Assembly (NCBI RefSeq): GCF_900101905.1
Contig: NZ_FNAJ01000002.1
Span: 186,001 to 250,000 of the forward strand
Direction: 5' to 3'
Length of the DNA: 64,000 nucleotides
Source of the DNA: Myxococcus virescens
GTDB taxonomy: Bacteria; Myxococcota; Myxococcia; Myxococcales; Myxococcaceae
Shown here in pieces: positions 8,202 to 16,911 of this stretch. Below the pieces are notes generated by a model, which was not told where the DNA came from, ran no database searches, and worked only from the letters and a program-made list of their open reading frames with translations. The translations under genes and the position numbers were made by a program. Position 1 is the first letter of the stretch. Every line of letters starts with the position of its first letter.

Positions 8202-9740
8202 GGCCAGCAACGCGCCCGCCCCGGCGAGCAGCATGAAGAGGGCCCCCGCGTTGACGAAGTAGTCCAACGGCAGCAGGGGGCCTTCCACGTAGGCCCGCAC
8301 CACGCGGTAGCCCACATGGCCCAGCAGGGCCAGCAGCGGCAGGTTGATGAGCGGTAGCACCAGCCAGCGCGCGGTGCGCCACCATCCGGCCACCGCCTCC
8401 GCGACGCCGGTGGTGGCGGTGTAGCGCCAGGCGCCCGCTCTGGCCACCCGCACCTCCTCCAACAGCGTGTCCACGTCAGGGACGCCCAGCAGCGCGGGCT
8501 CCAGTCCGCTCGCGCGCGCCACGCTGCGCGCCTCCGCCAGCGCGGTGCGCGCCGCGGCCTGGGCGCTGAAGTCGTCCTCGAAGGGCTCCACCACGGCGGA
8601 CTCCGCGGCCCTGGCGCGGGTGTGTCCGCGCACCACGTCCACCACGGTGGAAGCCGCCGCCACCGCCAGTCCCGCGGGCAGACTGCTCCGCCCCACCAGC
8701 GCCGCCGCACCCAGCCCGCTGGCGCCCCAGAGGGACAGCCGCAGGCCCCAGGCCGCGGGCCCCCAGAAGCGGCCTCCCGCCTGACGCCGCACCTCCGCCG
8801 CCAGGTGGCCGTGCGCCAGCCGCAGCCGCGCGTCGAAGTCCGCGCGCAGGCCCTCCGCCGCCTTCTCCATCCCCGAGTCCAGCGCGGCGCGCGTGCGTGA
8901 CAGCATCGCGTCCGTCTCCTTCAGCGCGGCCTCCACGCGGGTGTGCACCTCTTCCAGCGCGCCCATCGCGTTCGTCTTGCGCACGCGCGCGGCCACCGCC
9001 TGCGTGGCCAGCCCGCGCAGGTGGAAGAGCAGGGCGCCGAACTCGCCGGACACGTCCCGGCCGTCCTTCGCCGCCAGGGCGCTGATGGCGAAGACGGGCA
9101 CGTCTTCCTGGGCCAGGCCGTACTGCTCGGAGGCCACGCGGCGCACCTGGGCCTTGAGCGTGTCGCGCGACTCCGGAGACAGCTCGTCCGCGAAGTTGAG
9201 GATGAAGACGAGCGAGCGCCGGCGGGCGAACTCCGTGAGGAACTCCACCTGGGAGGCCTCCGCCACGCTGCCGCGGTGCATGACGACGAGCGCCACATCC
9301 GCGTGCTCCAGCGCCGCGCGGGCCACTTCGCGGTGCGTGGTGGCCACGCTGTTGAGGTCCGGCGTGTCGATGAAGACCTGTCCGCCCCACATGCCCTGGG
9401 GGCCGGGGGCATACGTCATGACCCGCGCGCCGGAGCCCGCCAGCGCGTCCGTGGGCGTGCCTTCGGGCGCGAACACGGTGGCGGCCGTGCTGGTGGGCCG
9501 GTTGACGCCTTCGCGCGACAGGGCCTGCCCCGCCAGCGCGTTGAGGAGGGTGGACTTGCCCGCGCCGGTGGCCCCCACCAACGCCACGCTCAGAGGGGCG
9601 TCCTTGCGCGCCACGCCGCGCGCATAGTCGTCCACGAGCCGCTCCAGGCGTGCGGCATGCGGCCGGAGCGCGGGCAGCTCCAGGGCCGTCTTCAGCAGGG
9701 AACGCAGGGCATCGGGTTCGGGCAGGCTCGTCTCGTCCAC
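8043..9740 (-). CDS. Membrane-associated dynamin-like GTPase
   Basis: 565-residue P-loop GTPase. G1 is GATGAGKST (residues 56-64), G3 is DTPDLNS (about 124-130), and an NFADE stretch (about 185) fits G4. Helical segments around residues 330-370 (GLGAAALVGRSSLPAGLAVA) and 465-530 (LPLINLPLLALLGHVGYRVV; ALFMLLAGAGALLASASL) look membrane-inserted, so it resembles bacterial dynamin-like or YfjP-type GTPases that remodel or sense membranes. Starts with GTG at 9740. Its 3' end overlaps the convergent peptidase gene by 159 bp. A second, soluble-looking relative lies at 20432-22174. Confidence 0.85.
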   Translation of the reverse strand: MDETSLPEPDALRSLLKTALELPALRPHAARLERLVDDYARGVARKDAPLSVALVGATGAGKSTLLNALAGQALSREGVNRPTSTAATVFAPEGTPTDALAGSGARVMTYAPGPQGMWGGQVFIDTPDLNSVATTHREVARAALEHADVALVVMHRGSVAEASQVEFLTEFARRRSLVFILNFADELSPESRDTLKAQVRRVASEQYGLAQEDVPVFAISALAAKDGRDVSGEFGALLFHLRGLATQAVAARVRKTNAMGALEEVHTRVEAALKETDAMLSRTRAALDSGMEKAAEGLRADFDARLRLAHGHLAAEVRRQAGGRFWGPAAWGLRLSLWGASGLGAAALVGRSSLPAGLAVAAASTVVDVVRGHTRARAAESAVVEPFEDDFSAQAAARTALAEARSVARASGLEPALLGVPDVDTLLEEVRVARAGAWRYTATTGVAEAVAGWWRTARWLVLPLINLPLLALLGHVGYRVVRAYVEGPLLPLDYFVNAGALFMLLAGAGALLASASLAGAARRAGTTGRARFVEALAALGGRLGETVEDALRPGREAAKGLLALR

Positions 9741-9908
9741 GTGGAGAGAGCCTGTCCCGGCTTCGGCCGGGTGACTACGAAGAAGATGCGCGGAGGGTGC
9801 GCCAGCGTGCAGTTTCCGCCGGGGGCCCTACCGGGAACGTCGGGCGTCCGGGTGGGGCGGGGAGCGGATGGCCGCGGGGATGCCTGGAGGAGTAGAAGCA
9901 GTACCACC

Positions 9909-10805
9909 ATGGACCTCTTCCTCATGTCGCCGCCGGGACGCACGTGGGCCCTGCGTGGCCGCAGCAACTTCCGCAGCCGCGAGGCGCCGCCCGTGGACGC
10001 GCGTCAGGCCCGGCGGGAATGGCTGGCGCTGGCCCGGGACATCGAAGCGCGTGGCGGCACGGTGGTCGCGTTGCCGTCTCCCTCCGAGCTCCTGACGGGC
10101 ATGCCGTACGCCGCCGAGTGTGGACAGGTGGTGGCGCGTCAGGGCGTCGCTCCGTTGTTCGTGCTGCCGCGGATGATGAGCGCGCACCGGCAGGCGGAGC
10201 GCGAGCACTGGGCGCCCCTGGCCCGGTCGCTGGGCATGGAGGTGGTGGACCCGGGCGTGGGCATCTGGGAAGCCCACGGCGACGTGGCCACCTTCGACGG
10301 CGTCACGCTGCTGTTCTGGGGCGGCCGCACGACGCTGGATGGCCTGGAGGCCGCGGCGCGGTACTTCCCCGGAGAGGTGCTGCGCATCCAGGTCCGCGAG
10401 CCCGCCTTCCACGGCAACATGGCGGTGCTTCCGCTGCCCGCGGTGGACCGGCTGATGGTGTGTCCGGACGTGATGGCGCCGGAGTCCCATGCGCTGCTGC
10501 GCGAGCGCTTCGGCGAGCACCGGCTGCTCCTCGTGACGGAGGCGGAGATTCGCCGCTACGCCACCAACGGGCTGCCGGTGGGGCGTGACGTGCTGGCGCC
10601 TTCGGTGGTGCCGGACTCGGTGCGGGAGCGGCTGGAGGCGCTGGGCCTGCGCGTGGTGTCGCTCACCATGCGAGAGCTGTGTGAGAAGGGAGGCGGCTCG
10701 TCACGCTGCCTCGTGTCGCGCGCGGAGGTGGACGCCGCGACGCTGAACATCCCAGACGCGTTCCGGCTGTCGGCCATCGCGAGGGACATCGATGCCGATG
10801 GGTGA
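9909..10805 (+). CDS. Amidinotransferase-superfamily protein (DDAH / arginine deiminase-like)
   Basis: 298-residue protein of the guanidino-group-modifying fold. Recognisable pieces are IWEAHGDVATF (the E-x-x-G-D substrate/Asp region), EPAFHGNMAVLPL with the catalytic His168, TNGLPVGRDVLAP, and the catalytic Cys267 in GGGSSRCLVSR near the C-terminus. Family members hydrolyse or transfer the amidino group of arginine derivatives (for example dimethylarginine). The substrate is not predictable, but the Cys-His pair suggests it is active. A GGAGGAG sequence lies about 15 bases before the ATG. Its stop overlaps the next gene by 14 bp, implying a two-gene operon. Confidence 0.82.
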   Translation: MDLFLMSPPGRTWALRGRSNFRSREAPPVDARQARREWLALARDIEARGGTVVALPSPSELLTGMPYAAECGQVVARQGVAPLFVLPRMMSAHRQAEREHWAPLARSLGMEVVDPGVGIWEAHGDVATFDGVTLLFWGGRTTLDGLEAAARYFPGEVLRIQVREPAFHGNMAVLPLPAVDRLMVCPDVMAPESHALLRERFGEHRLLLVTEAEIRRYATNGLPVGRDVLAPSVVPDSVRERLEALGLRVVSLTMRELCEKGGGSSRCLVSRAEVDAATLNIPDAFRLSAIARDIDADG

Positions 10806-11598
10806 CGCGGACACGCTGTCTCGGCAGGCGGAGGCCTTCCTCGCTGCGCACCCTGGCGCGTCGCTGGTGGCGCTGGGCTCGGGTGAGCACGCGGGCTCGT
10901 TGGACTTGTCGCCGCTGGGCGTGCCGGTGACGTTCCTGCCCGCCGAGCGGAACGCGGACCTGGCGATGCAGTACCTGGCGCTGAATCAGCTCGCCTTCGG
11001 TGGCATCGGCGTGCCGCGTTGGGTGCTGTCGGACCTGTATCTGCTGCCGGGCGCCATTGGGCTGCTGCGCTGCCCGGCCCGGATGCTGGCGGCCCCCGTG
11101 CGCGAGCGGTTGGGGCTGGCCGACGAGGACCCAGCCATTGGCGCGGCCTACTACGCGGCGCCTTCGGTGACGCCAGGGTTGGTCATTGGCGTGTCGCTGC
11201 TGAGCGTGCTGCCGGGAACGGGGGCGTCGCCGTGGGTGAAGCTGCTCACGTTGCAGATGCTGCGCGCGCGGCGGCTGCGAGGCGTGGCCCAGTGGGACAA
11301 CCCCAGCGTCCGTGTCCATTCCAGGCTGGGCCCGCTGCGCCTCGTGGGGCGAGTGCCCGGGGGCCATGAGTATGGCGAGCGCTCCTTCGTCTACGAGTCG
11401 GAGCTGACGGACCGGGTTCGGCTGGGGGACGCGATGGTGCGGCGCCTCTCGCTGACGCCGTCGCTGCGTGTACCCGCCACGGACCTTTCGGCGCTGAGCG
11501 CGCTGCTCGACCGCGCGGAGGCGGGCGAGGTGTTGCACCTGGTGCCTCCAGGGCTGGAGGCGGGGCAGGTGCTGGTGCGCGAAGGGCCGCTGGGCTGA
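10792..11598 (+). CDS. Hypothetical protein coupled to amidinotransferase-like gene
   Basis: 268 residues, no signal peptide, no recognised domain. A GAGGG six bases before the ATG at 10792 supports that start over the ATG at 10798. Overlap of 14 bp with the upstream gene suggests translational coupling and a shared role with a guanidino-modifying enzyme. The sequence has an N-terminal alpha/beta-like stretch (LVALGSGEHAGSLDLSPLGVPVTFLPA) and hydrophobic patches around residues 75-150 but no clear transmembrane helix. Function unknown. Confidence 0.75.
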   Translation: MPMGDADTLSRQAEAFLAAHPGASLVALGSGEHAGSLDLSPLGVPVTFLPAERNADLAMQYLALNQLAFGGIGVPRWVLSDLYLLPGAIGLLRCPARMLAAPVRERLGLADEDPAIGAAYYAAPSVTPGLVIGVSLLSVLPGTGASPWVKLLTLQMLRARRLRGVAQWDNPSVRVHSRLGPLRLVGRVPGGHEYGERSFVYESELTDRVRLGDAMVRRLSLTPSLRVPATDLSALSALLDRAEAGEVLHLVPPGLEAGQVLVREGPLG

Positions 11599-11613
11599 CG
11601 CGCGCGGGCGGGC

Positions 11614-12267
11614 TCAGGGCGCTGGCGCGGCGGGCGACTCCATGTCCTCTTCCAGCGCGAGCCGCAACGCGCGGGCGCCGTCGCGGAGGATGGGCGCGCC
11701 GTGGGAGAAGCACAGCGTCTCCACGGGGAGGTGGTCCAGGATGCGCTGGACGCTGTGCCGGGTGCGCAGCGGTTCGTCCTGGTATTCGCTGGGGATGAAG
11801 TCCGGCGTCTCGCCGTCCTCGTGCGTGAGCAGGTCGGAGATGAACGCAACGGCGCGCGGGTGTTGCTGCATCCACAGCGTGTACATCGCCTCGGTGGGGC
11901 CGGGGGTGTGGAACGAGATGAGTCCCCCGGGCAGCGTGTCTCCCGCGACGTAGAAGAAGTCGGGCTGCTCCTCCAGCGACTGTGCTCCCTCGGGTGCCCA
12001 GACGGGCACCTTGAAGGCCTTGCGCAGCCGCCACGCGGAGCGCTGGTGGTTGCCCGCCGTCAGGACGATGGCGGAGATGTTCCCCAGCTTGCGCAGCGCT
12101 TCCTCGTCGATGGGCAGCGGGTCGATGAGGACGACGGCGCCATCCGTGTCCACCACGGCGTACGCGTCACTGCGCGCGCCGCCGATGCGGTCATCGGAGA
12201 GGGTCCAGTGGTGGACGCCAGGCACCAGCTCGCTTGTCCGCTTCGCCTTCCCCTTGGGCTCGCTCAT
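11614..12267 (-). CDS. MBL-fold metallohydrolase-like protein with altered metal motif
   Basis: 217-residue protein starting at the ATG at 12267 (an in-frame ATG at 12285 is possible). The order VHHWTLSDDRIGG..SDAYAVVDTDGAVVLIDPLPI, then a central motif, then HTPGPTEAMYTLW, ISDLLTH and CFSHGAPI is the metallo-beta-lactamase fold. The usual HxHxDH zinc signature is replaced by LTAGNHQRSAWRLRK, keeping one His and an Arg. This pattern occurs in an MBL subfamily that lacks standard zinc chemistry, so it may bind one metal or none. Function unknown; it could sense or bind a ligand rather than hydrolyse it. Confidence 0.8.
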   Translation of the reverse strand: MSEPKGKAKRTSELVPGVHHWTLSDDRIGGARSDAYAVVDTDGAVVLIDPLPIDEEALRKLGNISAIVLTAGNHQRSAWRLRKAFKVPVWAPEGAQSLEEQPDFFYVAGDTLPGGLISFHTPGPTEAMYTLWMQQHPRAVAFISDLLTHEDGETPDFIPSEYQDEPLRTRHSVQRILDHLPVETLCFSHGAPILRDGARALRLALEEDMESPAAPAP

Positions 12268-12402
12268 GCGGACAAAGCTAGGCACCCCCAGCCGTTGTCA
12301 CGTGGGCGGGGAGGGAGGCCACGGCCTGGATGCTCCGCTGCTTCCACGGCGGGCGCCCGAGGATACGGGGACGTCGTCCGTGGGACGGCACAACGTTCCC
12401 GC

Positions 12403-14316
12403 ATGATGGCGCGAATCTCTCGCGGTGTGCTGCTGACCCGGCCCCTGGTGCTCTTCGACGGCGACTGCGCGTTCTGCCGGCGTTGGGCGGCGCGCTGGCG
12501 GTGGCGCACCGGGGACCGTGTCCGCTACCGGCCGGGCAGCGGGTGGCGCCGCTGGCTGCTGGGCATCCCGAAGGCGGACATGCGCAGGGCCATGCAACTG
12601 GTGGAGCCCTCCGGCCGGGTATCCCAGGGCGCGGAGGCCCTCTTCCGCGCGCTCGCCGCGTCGCCTCGCCGGGGGACTCGGGTGGCCGCGAGGCTGGGCC
12701 TGATGCCGGGGGTGTTGCAGGTGGCCCAGGGCGTCTATGCGGTGGTGGCCCGGAATCGCCGTCAGGCGGCGGGCGTGGACCGCTGGCTCTTCGGGCGCGC
12801 GGTGGTGCCGCACGAATACCGGTGGGTGCGCTGGGCCTTCCTGCGGCTGCTGGGAGGAACGTTCCTCATCGCCTTCACCTCGCTGGGGCGGCAGGTGCGG
12901 GGACTGTATGGGGCGCAAGGCCTCCGGCCCGTGGCGGAGCGCCTGGCCGCGGAGCGGCGCGAGGAGGCTTCGGCGCTCGCGAGGTGGCGGCGCATCCCGT
13001 CGCTGTTCTGGTTGGACGCTTCGGACGCCGCGTTGGTGCGTGGGTGCTGGAAGGGCCAGGTTCTGTCCCTGGCGTTGCTCTTCAACGTGGCGCCCCGCTT
13101 CAGCGTGTCGACGCTGTGGGCGCTGTACCTCTCCTACGTGGCCGTGGGGCGTGAGTTCCTCTCCTTCCAGTGGGACGTGCTGCTGCTGGAGATGGGACTG
13201 CTGGCGGCGCTCACCGCGCCCGGAGGACTGCGGCCGGGCCTGGGCCGTGACGAGCCCTCTGCGCTGGATGTGTTCCTCTTTCGGCTGCTCGTATTCCGGC
13301 TCTACTTCGGCTCGGGGCTCAGCAAGCTCCAGTCAGGGGACCAGACCTGGCGCGAGTTGAGCGCGTGTGAGCACTATTACGAGACGGCGCCGCTGCCCAC
13401 GCGGGGGGGGTGGTACGCGCATCATCTGCCGCGTCGGCTCCAGCGGGCCTCGACCGGAGCGGTGCTCTGGCTCGAGACGGTGGTGCCCTTCCTGGCCTTC
13501 GGGCCCCGGCGCTTGCGGCAGTTCGCCTTCTGGAGTCTGAGCGGCTTGCAGACCGCCATCGCCGCCACGGGGAACTACGGCTTCTTCAACGTCCAGGCCT
13601 GGGTGCTGGGCGTGTGGCTCCTGGATGACGCGGCGCTGCGGCGGGTGCTGCCTTTGAAGGACGGGCCTCCCGCTCAGCCACGGCCCTGGTGGCGTACCGG
13701 CGTGTCCGCGCTGGTGGTGTCGCCGCTGCTGGTGCTGGGGGCGTCGGAGGTGCTTCGCCGGTTTGAAGGGTGGCAGCGGTACCGCCCCGAGCGCGTCGGC
13801 GCGATGCTGACGTGGCTGGAGTCCCATGCGCGGCCCCTGCGTTCGGTGAATCCCTACGGCCTCTTCAGCGTGATGACGGTGCAGCGGCCGGAAATCCTCG
13901 TGGAGGGCTCCGACGACGGTGTGCAGTGGAAGGAATACTCCTTCCGCTACAAGGTGGGGGACCCGGCCCGGCCTCCCCGGCTGGTGGCTCCCCACCAGCC
14001 GCGGCTGGACTGGCAGATGTGGTTCGCCGCGCTCGGCTCGCCTCCTGGCTGGTTCGTCGCGTTCCTGGCCCGGCTGCTGGAGGGCTCGCCGGACGTCCTG
14101 GGCCTGCTGGCGAGCAACCCCTTCCCGGACCGGCCGCCTCGGATGGTGCGAGCGGTGCTGTACGACTACCGGATGACGGACGTGGCCGAGCGGCGGCGCA
14201 CGGGCATCTGGTGGCGGCGGGAGCGGCTGGGCCTCTACGTGCCGCCCCTCTCGCTGGCGCCCGGGCCCCGGCCTCGTGGACGCATTCCCGCGCTGCAATG
14301 GCATGCCGGGGCGTGA
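12403..14316 (+). CDS. DCC thiol-disulfide oxidoreductase-lipase maturation factor fusion
   Basis: 637-residue membrane protein built from two families. Residues about 12-120 are a DCC (DUF393) domain with the signature LVLFDGDCAFCRRWAARW. Residues about 140-620 are a lipase maturation factor (LMF1-like) domain with several membrane spans (for example LLGGTFLIAFTSLGRQ, VVPFLAFGPRRL, ALVVSPLLVLGASEVL), the LYFGSGLSKLQSGDQTW motif, and the soluble RPEILVEGSDDGVQWKEYSFRYKVGD region. LMF1 in animals helps lipases fold in the ER; in bacteria the role is unproven. The DCC Cys pair suggests redox help with protein folding (inference). ATGs at 12403 and 12406 are both in frame. Confidence 0.88.
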   Translation: MMARISRGVLLTRPLVLFDGDCAFCRRWAARWRWRTGDRVRYRPGSGWRRWLLGIPKADMRRAMQLVEPSGRVSQGAEALFRALAASPRRGTRVAARLGLMPGVLQVAQGVYAVVARNRRQAAGVDRWLFGRAVVPHEYRWVRWAFLRLLGGTFLIAFTSLGRQVRGLYGAQGLRPVAERLAAERREEASALARWRRIPSLFWLDASDAALVRGCWKGQVLSLALLFNVAPRFSVSTLWALYLSYVAVGREFLSFQWDVLLLEMGLLAALTAPGGLRPGLGRDEPSALDVFLFRLLVFRLYFGSGLSKLQSGDQTWRELSACEHYYETAPLPTRGGWYAHHLPRRLQRASTGAVLWLETVVPFLAFGPRRLRQFAFWSLSGLQTAIAATGNYGFFNVQAWVLGVWLLDDAALRRVLPLKDGPPAQPRPWWRTGVSALVVSPLLVLGASEVLRRFEGWQRYRPERVGAMLTWLESHARPLRSVNPYGLFSVMTVQRPEILVEGSDDGVQWKEYSFRYKVGDPARPPRLVAPHQPRLDWQMWFAALGSPPGWFVAFLARLLEGSPDVLGLLASNPFPDRPPRMVRAVLYDYRMTDVAERRRTGIWWRRERLGLYVPPLSLAPGPRPRGRIPALQWHAGA

Positions 14317-14428
14317 GGCGGGTGGGGGCAGGCGTGCGGCCCTGAACCTCGAAGGCCCCTTTTCGTACGCCGCCGATGGGGTGGGGCTACAATGGGGGCT
14401 TCCCACCCATCTCCGCCGTCGTGACGCC

Positions 14429-15262
14429 GTGAAGACGCCGCGCATTCCTATTTGCCTCCCCCTTGTCGCCGTCATCGGGCTGCTGAGCGCCTGCGGGCCC
14501 ACGCCCACCACCATGAAGCTGGAGCCGCTGGAGACGAAGTACCTCCGCACGCCTGGGCAGACCGTGAAGCTGGCCTACGAGGTCTTCGACGCGGAGGGCC
14601 AGCCCATGTCCAACCCGAAGCTGCGGTGGACCAGCTCCGCGCCGGACGTGGCGCAGGTCCAGGAAGGCTTGCTGACGGTGCGCAAGTCGGGGAAGACGAC
14701 CATCGGCGCGACGGGTGGCAAGGTCCGCGCGGCGTTACCGCTGGAGCTGACCATCCTCAACTCGCTGGACGTGCGTGCCCCAGGCGCGGACTTCCTCGAG
14801 GTGGGGCGTGTCATCAAGCTGCGCGTGGTGGCGAGGAACGAGCAGGGCTCTTCGTTGCAGGACGCCATGCCCACGTTCCGCTCCTCGGATGAGACGGTGG
14901 CGCGGGTGGAGGACGGGCAACTGGTGGCCGTGCGCCCGGGCAAGGCGACCCTGAGCGCGACACTGGGGCACCTCAGCCGGCACATCGCGGTGCAGGTGGT
15001 GCCGGCGGACTTCGCGCGGCTGGGCCTCAACCTCACGCACCACGCCTTCCAGCGGAGGGGTCAGTCCGTGCAGCTCCAGGCGCGCGCCTTCAATCGCAGC
15101 GGCGTCGTGCTGGACACGGTGCCGCTGGAGTTCTTCACCTCGGACTCCGCCGTGGTGTCGGTGTCACCCGAAGGCCGCGTGACGGCGGTGGGCTCCGGGC
15201 GCGCGGTGGTGTCCGTGGTCGCCGGCCGGCGGCGGACGGCGGCGGAGTTCGTCGTCCCGTAG
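14429..15262 (+). CDS. Ig-like (BIG2-type) repeat lipoprotein
   Basis: 277-residue lipoprotein. GTG start at 14429 gives a signal peptide with lipobox LLSAC followed by Gly, predicting outer-membrane sorting. The mature part is three tandem Ig-like domains of about 85 residues with the BIG2 pattern: WTSSAPDVAQVQEGLLTVRKSGKTTIGAT, FRSSDETVARVEDGQLVAVRPGKATLSAT and FTSDSAVVSVSPEGRVTAVGSGRAVVSVV. Such modules are usually adhesive or structural on the cell surface. No neighbour gives a clear partner; it is separated by 17 bp from the convergent traB. Confidence 0.88.
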   Translation: MKTPRIPICLPLVAVIGLLSACGPTPTTMKLEPLETKYLRTPGQTVKLAYEVFDAEGQPMSNPKLRWTSSAPDVAQVQEGLLTVRKSGKTTIGATGGKVRAALPLELTILNSLDVRAPGADFLEVGRVIKLRVVARNEQGSSLQDAMPTFRSSDETVARVEDGQLVAVRPGKATLSATLGHLSRHIAVQVVPADFARLGLNLTHHAFQRRGQSVQLQARAFNRSGVVLDTVPLEFFTSDSAVVSVSPEGRVTAVGSGRAVVSVVAGRRRTAAEFVVP

Positions 15263-15279
15263 CGAGTCTTCCCCCGCGT

Positions 15280-16911
15280 CTACGGCTTCGGCGCCGCGGG
15301 AGCCTTCGACTTCGCCTTGGGCGTGGCAGGCGCTTTCTTGGTGGGGCGCTTGCGCTTCTTGTCCTCCGCGTCCTCCGGGCAGGGCGGACGCGGTCCGTCG
15401 CTCGGCGGCTGGATGGTGAAGTCGACGCGGCGGTTGAGCGCCATGCCTTCTTCCGTCGCGTTGTCCGCCAGCGGCCGTGAGCGGCCAAAGCCCTGTGAGC
15501 ACAGCCGCTCCGCCGCCACGCCGCTCTCCACCAGGAAGCGCATGACGCTGGCCGCGCGGCGACGTGACAGGTCCAGGTTGTACGCATCGCTGGCGCGAGA
15601 GTCGGTGTGACCCTCGATGTGCACCCGGTCCGCCTCGGTGTTCTCGTTCATCACCCGAGCGACCTCCTCCAGGATGGGGAAGGACTCGGAGAGGATGATG
15701 TCCTGGTCGGTGGCGAAGTTGAGCTGCTCCAGGATGACAATCCGGTTGCCATCGCGGCGGGCCAGCGGGCACCCGTCCTTGCCGCGGCTGCCGGCGGGCT
15801 GGTCCGGGCACCGGTCGAGCCGGTCGACCACGCCGTCACCGTCCTTGTCCGTGTCCGGGCAGCCCATGTTGGCCACGGGGCCGGCCACGTCGGGGCACGC
15901 ATCCGACTCGCCAATCACGCCGTCACCATCCGGGTCGATGGGCGGCGGCGGAGGCTCGGGCGGCTCCTTGAAGCGCTCCAGGGCCTCCCACTCGCGCGTC
16001 TTCGCCGGAATCCACAGGATGGACGTGAAGAAGCTCAGCGAGGGCGAGGCGATGGAGCAGCCGCAGCCCATACCGCCGCCGAACGTGAAGGTGAGGCCGG
16101 TGGAGCTGTACCAGCGCAGGCCGAAGAGCGCCTCCGCGGGGATCTGCCGGGGCTCATCGGGCTGCTTCTGCAATCCCACCGCGCCGTGCACCATGCCCAC
16201 CGCGGTGACACCGCTGCCGCGGAGGATGGGGACCTCCGCGCCGACGCCGAAGGGCATCATGTCGCCCACGGACACGCCGCTGAAGACGCGGTCCGGGCGC
16301 TTCCAGAAGCCGCCGTTGAGCGCCAGGAGGATGCCGTTCTCGAAGCGGTAGTCCAGCACCAGGCCCGGGGCCCAGGTCAGCTCGCCGTCTCCGGCGAAGG
16401 CGTCCTGGGCGCCGGTGGGGAAGCTCACGTTGAGCGTCACCGCGCCGCCCCAGCCCTTGCCCTCGGCGGGCCGGCGCAGGCCCGGGATGGCCACCTTGCC
16501 GGTGAGCCGGAGGTCACCGAGCACGAAGCTCTCCACGCTCCCCTCGGTGCCGATGACCTCCAGGTTGGCGCCGCCCTGGGCGAGGATGAGCGGCATGTCC
16601 ACGCCGACCTCGGCCCAGTCGAAGAGGCCAATGGTGGCCATGACGTCCAATTGAAGGCGGTTGCCGACCAGGTTGATCTTGCTCAGGTCTCCGCCTTCGG
16701 GAATCAGCGACAGGGGATTGAGCGAGTAGCTGAGGTACGGCCCGGCCGAGACGGACAGGTGTGACAGCGGACGCGACTGCTGCACCACGACCAGGTCCTG
16801 GGGCGCGCCGGACGGACGGAAGAGCTGCACGTTGAAGCGCGCGTCTGGCTGCGCAGTGGCGGTGGTGGACAACCCCAGCGCCACGATGAGGAACAGGTGC
16901 GAGGGCTTCAT
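15280..16911 (-). CDS. traB: TraB, OmpA-domain partner of outer-membrane exchange receptor
   Basis: 543-residue exported protein required with TraA for outer-membrane exchange in myxobacteria (known from M. xanthus). Signal peptide ends in ATAQ; residues about 25-325 resemble an outer-membrane beta barrel, ending in a GMGCGC segment. Then come a Pro-rich hinge, two calcium-binding thrombospondin-3-type repeats (DPDGDGVIGESDACPD and DTDKDGDGVVDRLDRCPD), and an OmpA-type peptidoglycan-binding domain (HIEGHTDSRASDAYNLDLSRRRAASV, GFGRSRPLADN). A Lys/Ala/Pro-rich tail ends the protein. Start at 16911 overlaps the traA stop by 4 bp (ATGA), so the two are translationally coupled. Confidence 0.9.
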   Translation of the reverse strand: MKPSHLFLIVALGLSTTATAQPDARFNVQLFRPSGAPQDLVVVQQSRPLSHLSVSAGPYLSYSLNPLSLIPEGGDLSKINLVGNRLQLDVMATIGLFDWAEVGVDMPLILAQGGANLEVIGTEGSVESFVLGDLRLTGKVAIPGLRRPAEGKGWGGAVTLNVSFPTGAQDAFAGDGELTWAPGLVLDYRFENGILLALNGGFWKRPDRVFSGVSVGDMMPFGVGAEVPILRGSGVTAVGMVHGAVGLQKQPDEPRQIPAEALFGLRWYSSTGLTFTFGGGMGCGCSIASPSLSFFTSILWIPAKTREWEALERFKEPPEPPPPPIDPDGDGVIGESDACPDVAGPVANMGCPDTDKDGDGVVDRLDRCPDQPAGSRGKDGCPLARRDGNRIVILEQLNFATDQDIILSESFPILEEVARVMNENTEADRVHIEGHTDSRASDAYNLDLSRRRAASVMRFLVESGVAAERLCSQGFGRSRPLADNATEEGMALNRRVDFTIQPPSDGPRPPCPEDAEDKKRKRPTKKAPATPKAKSKAPAAPKP

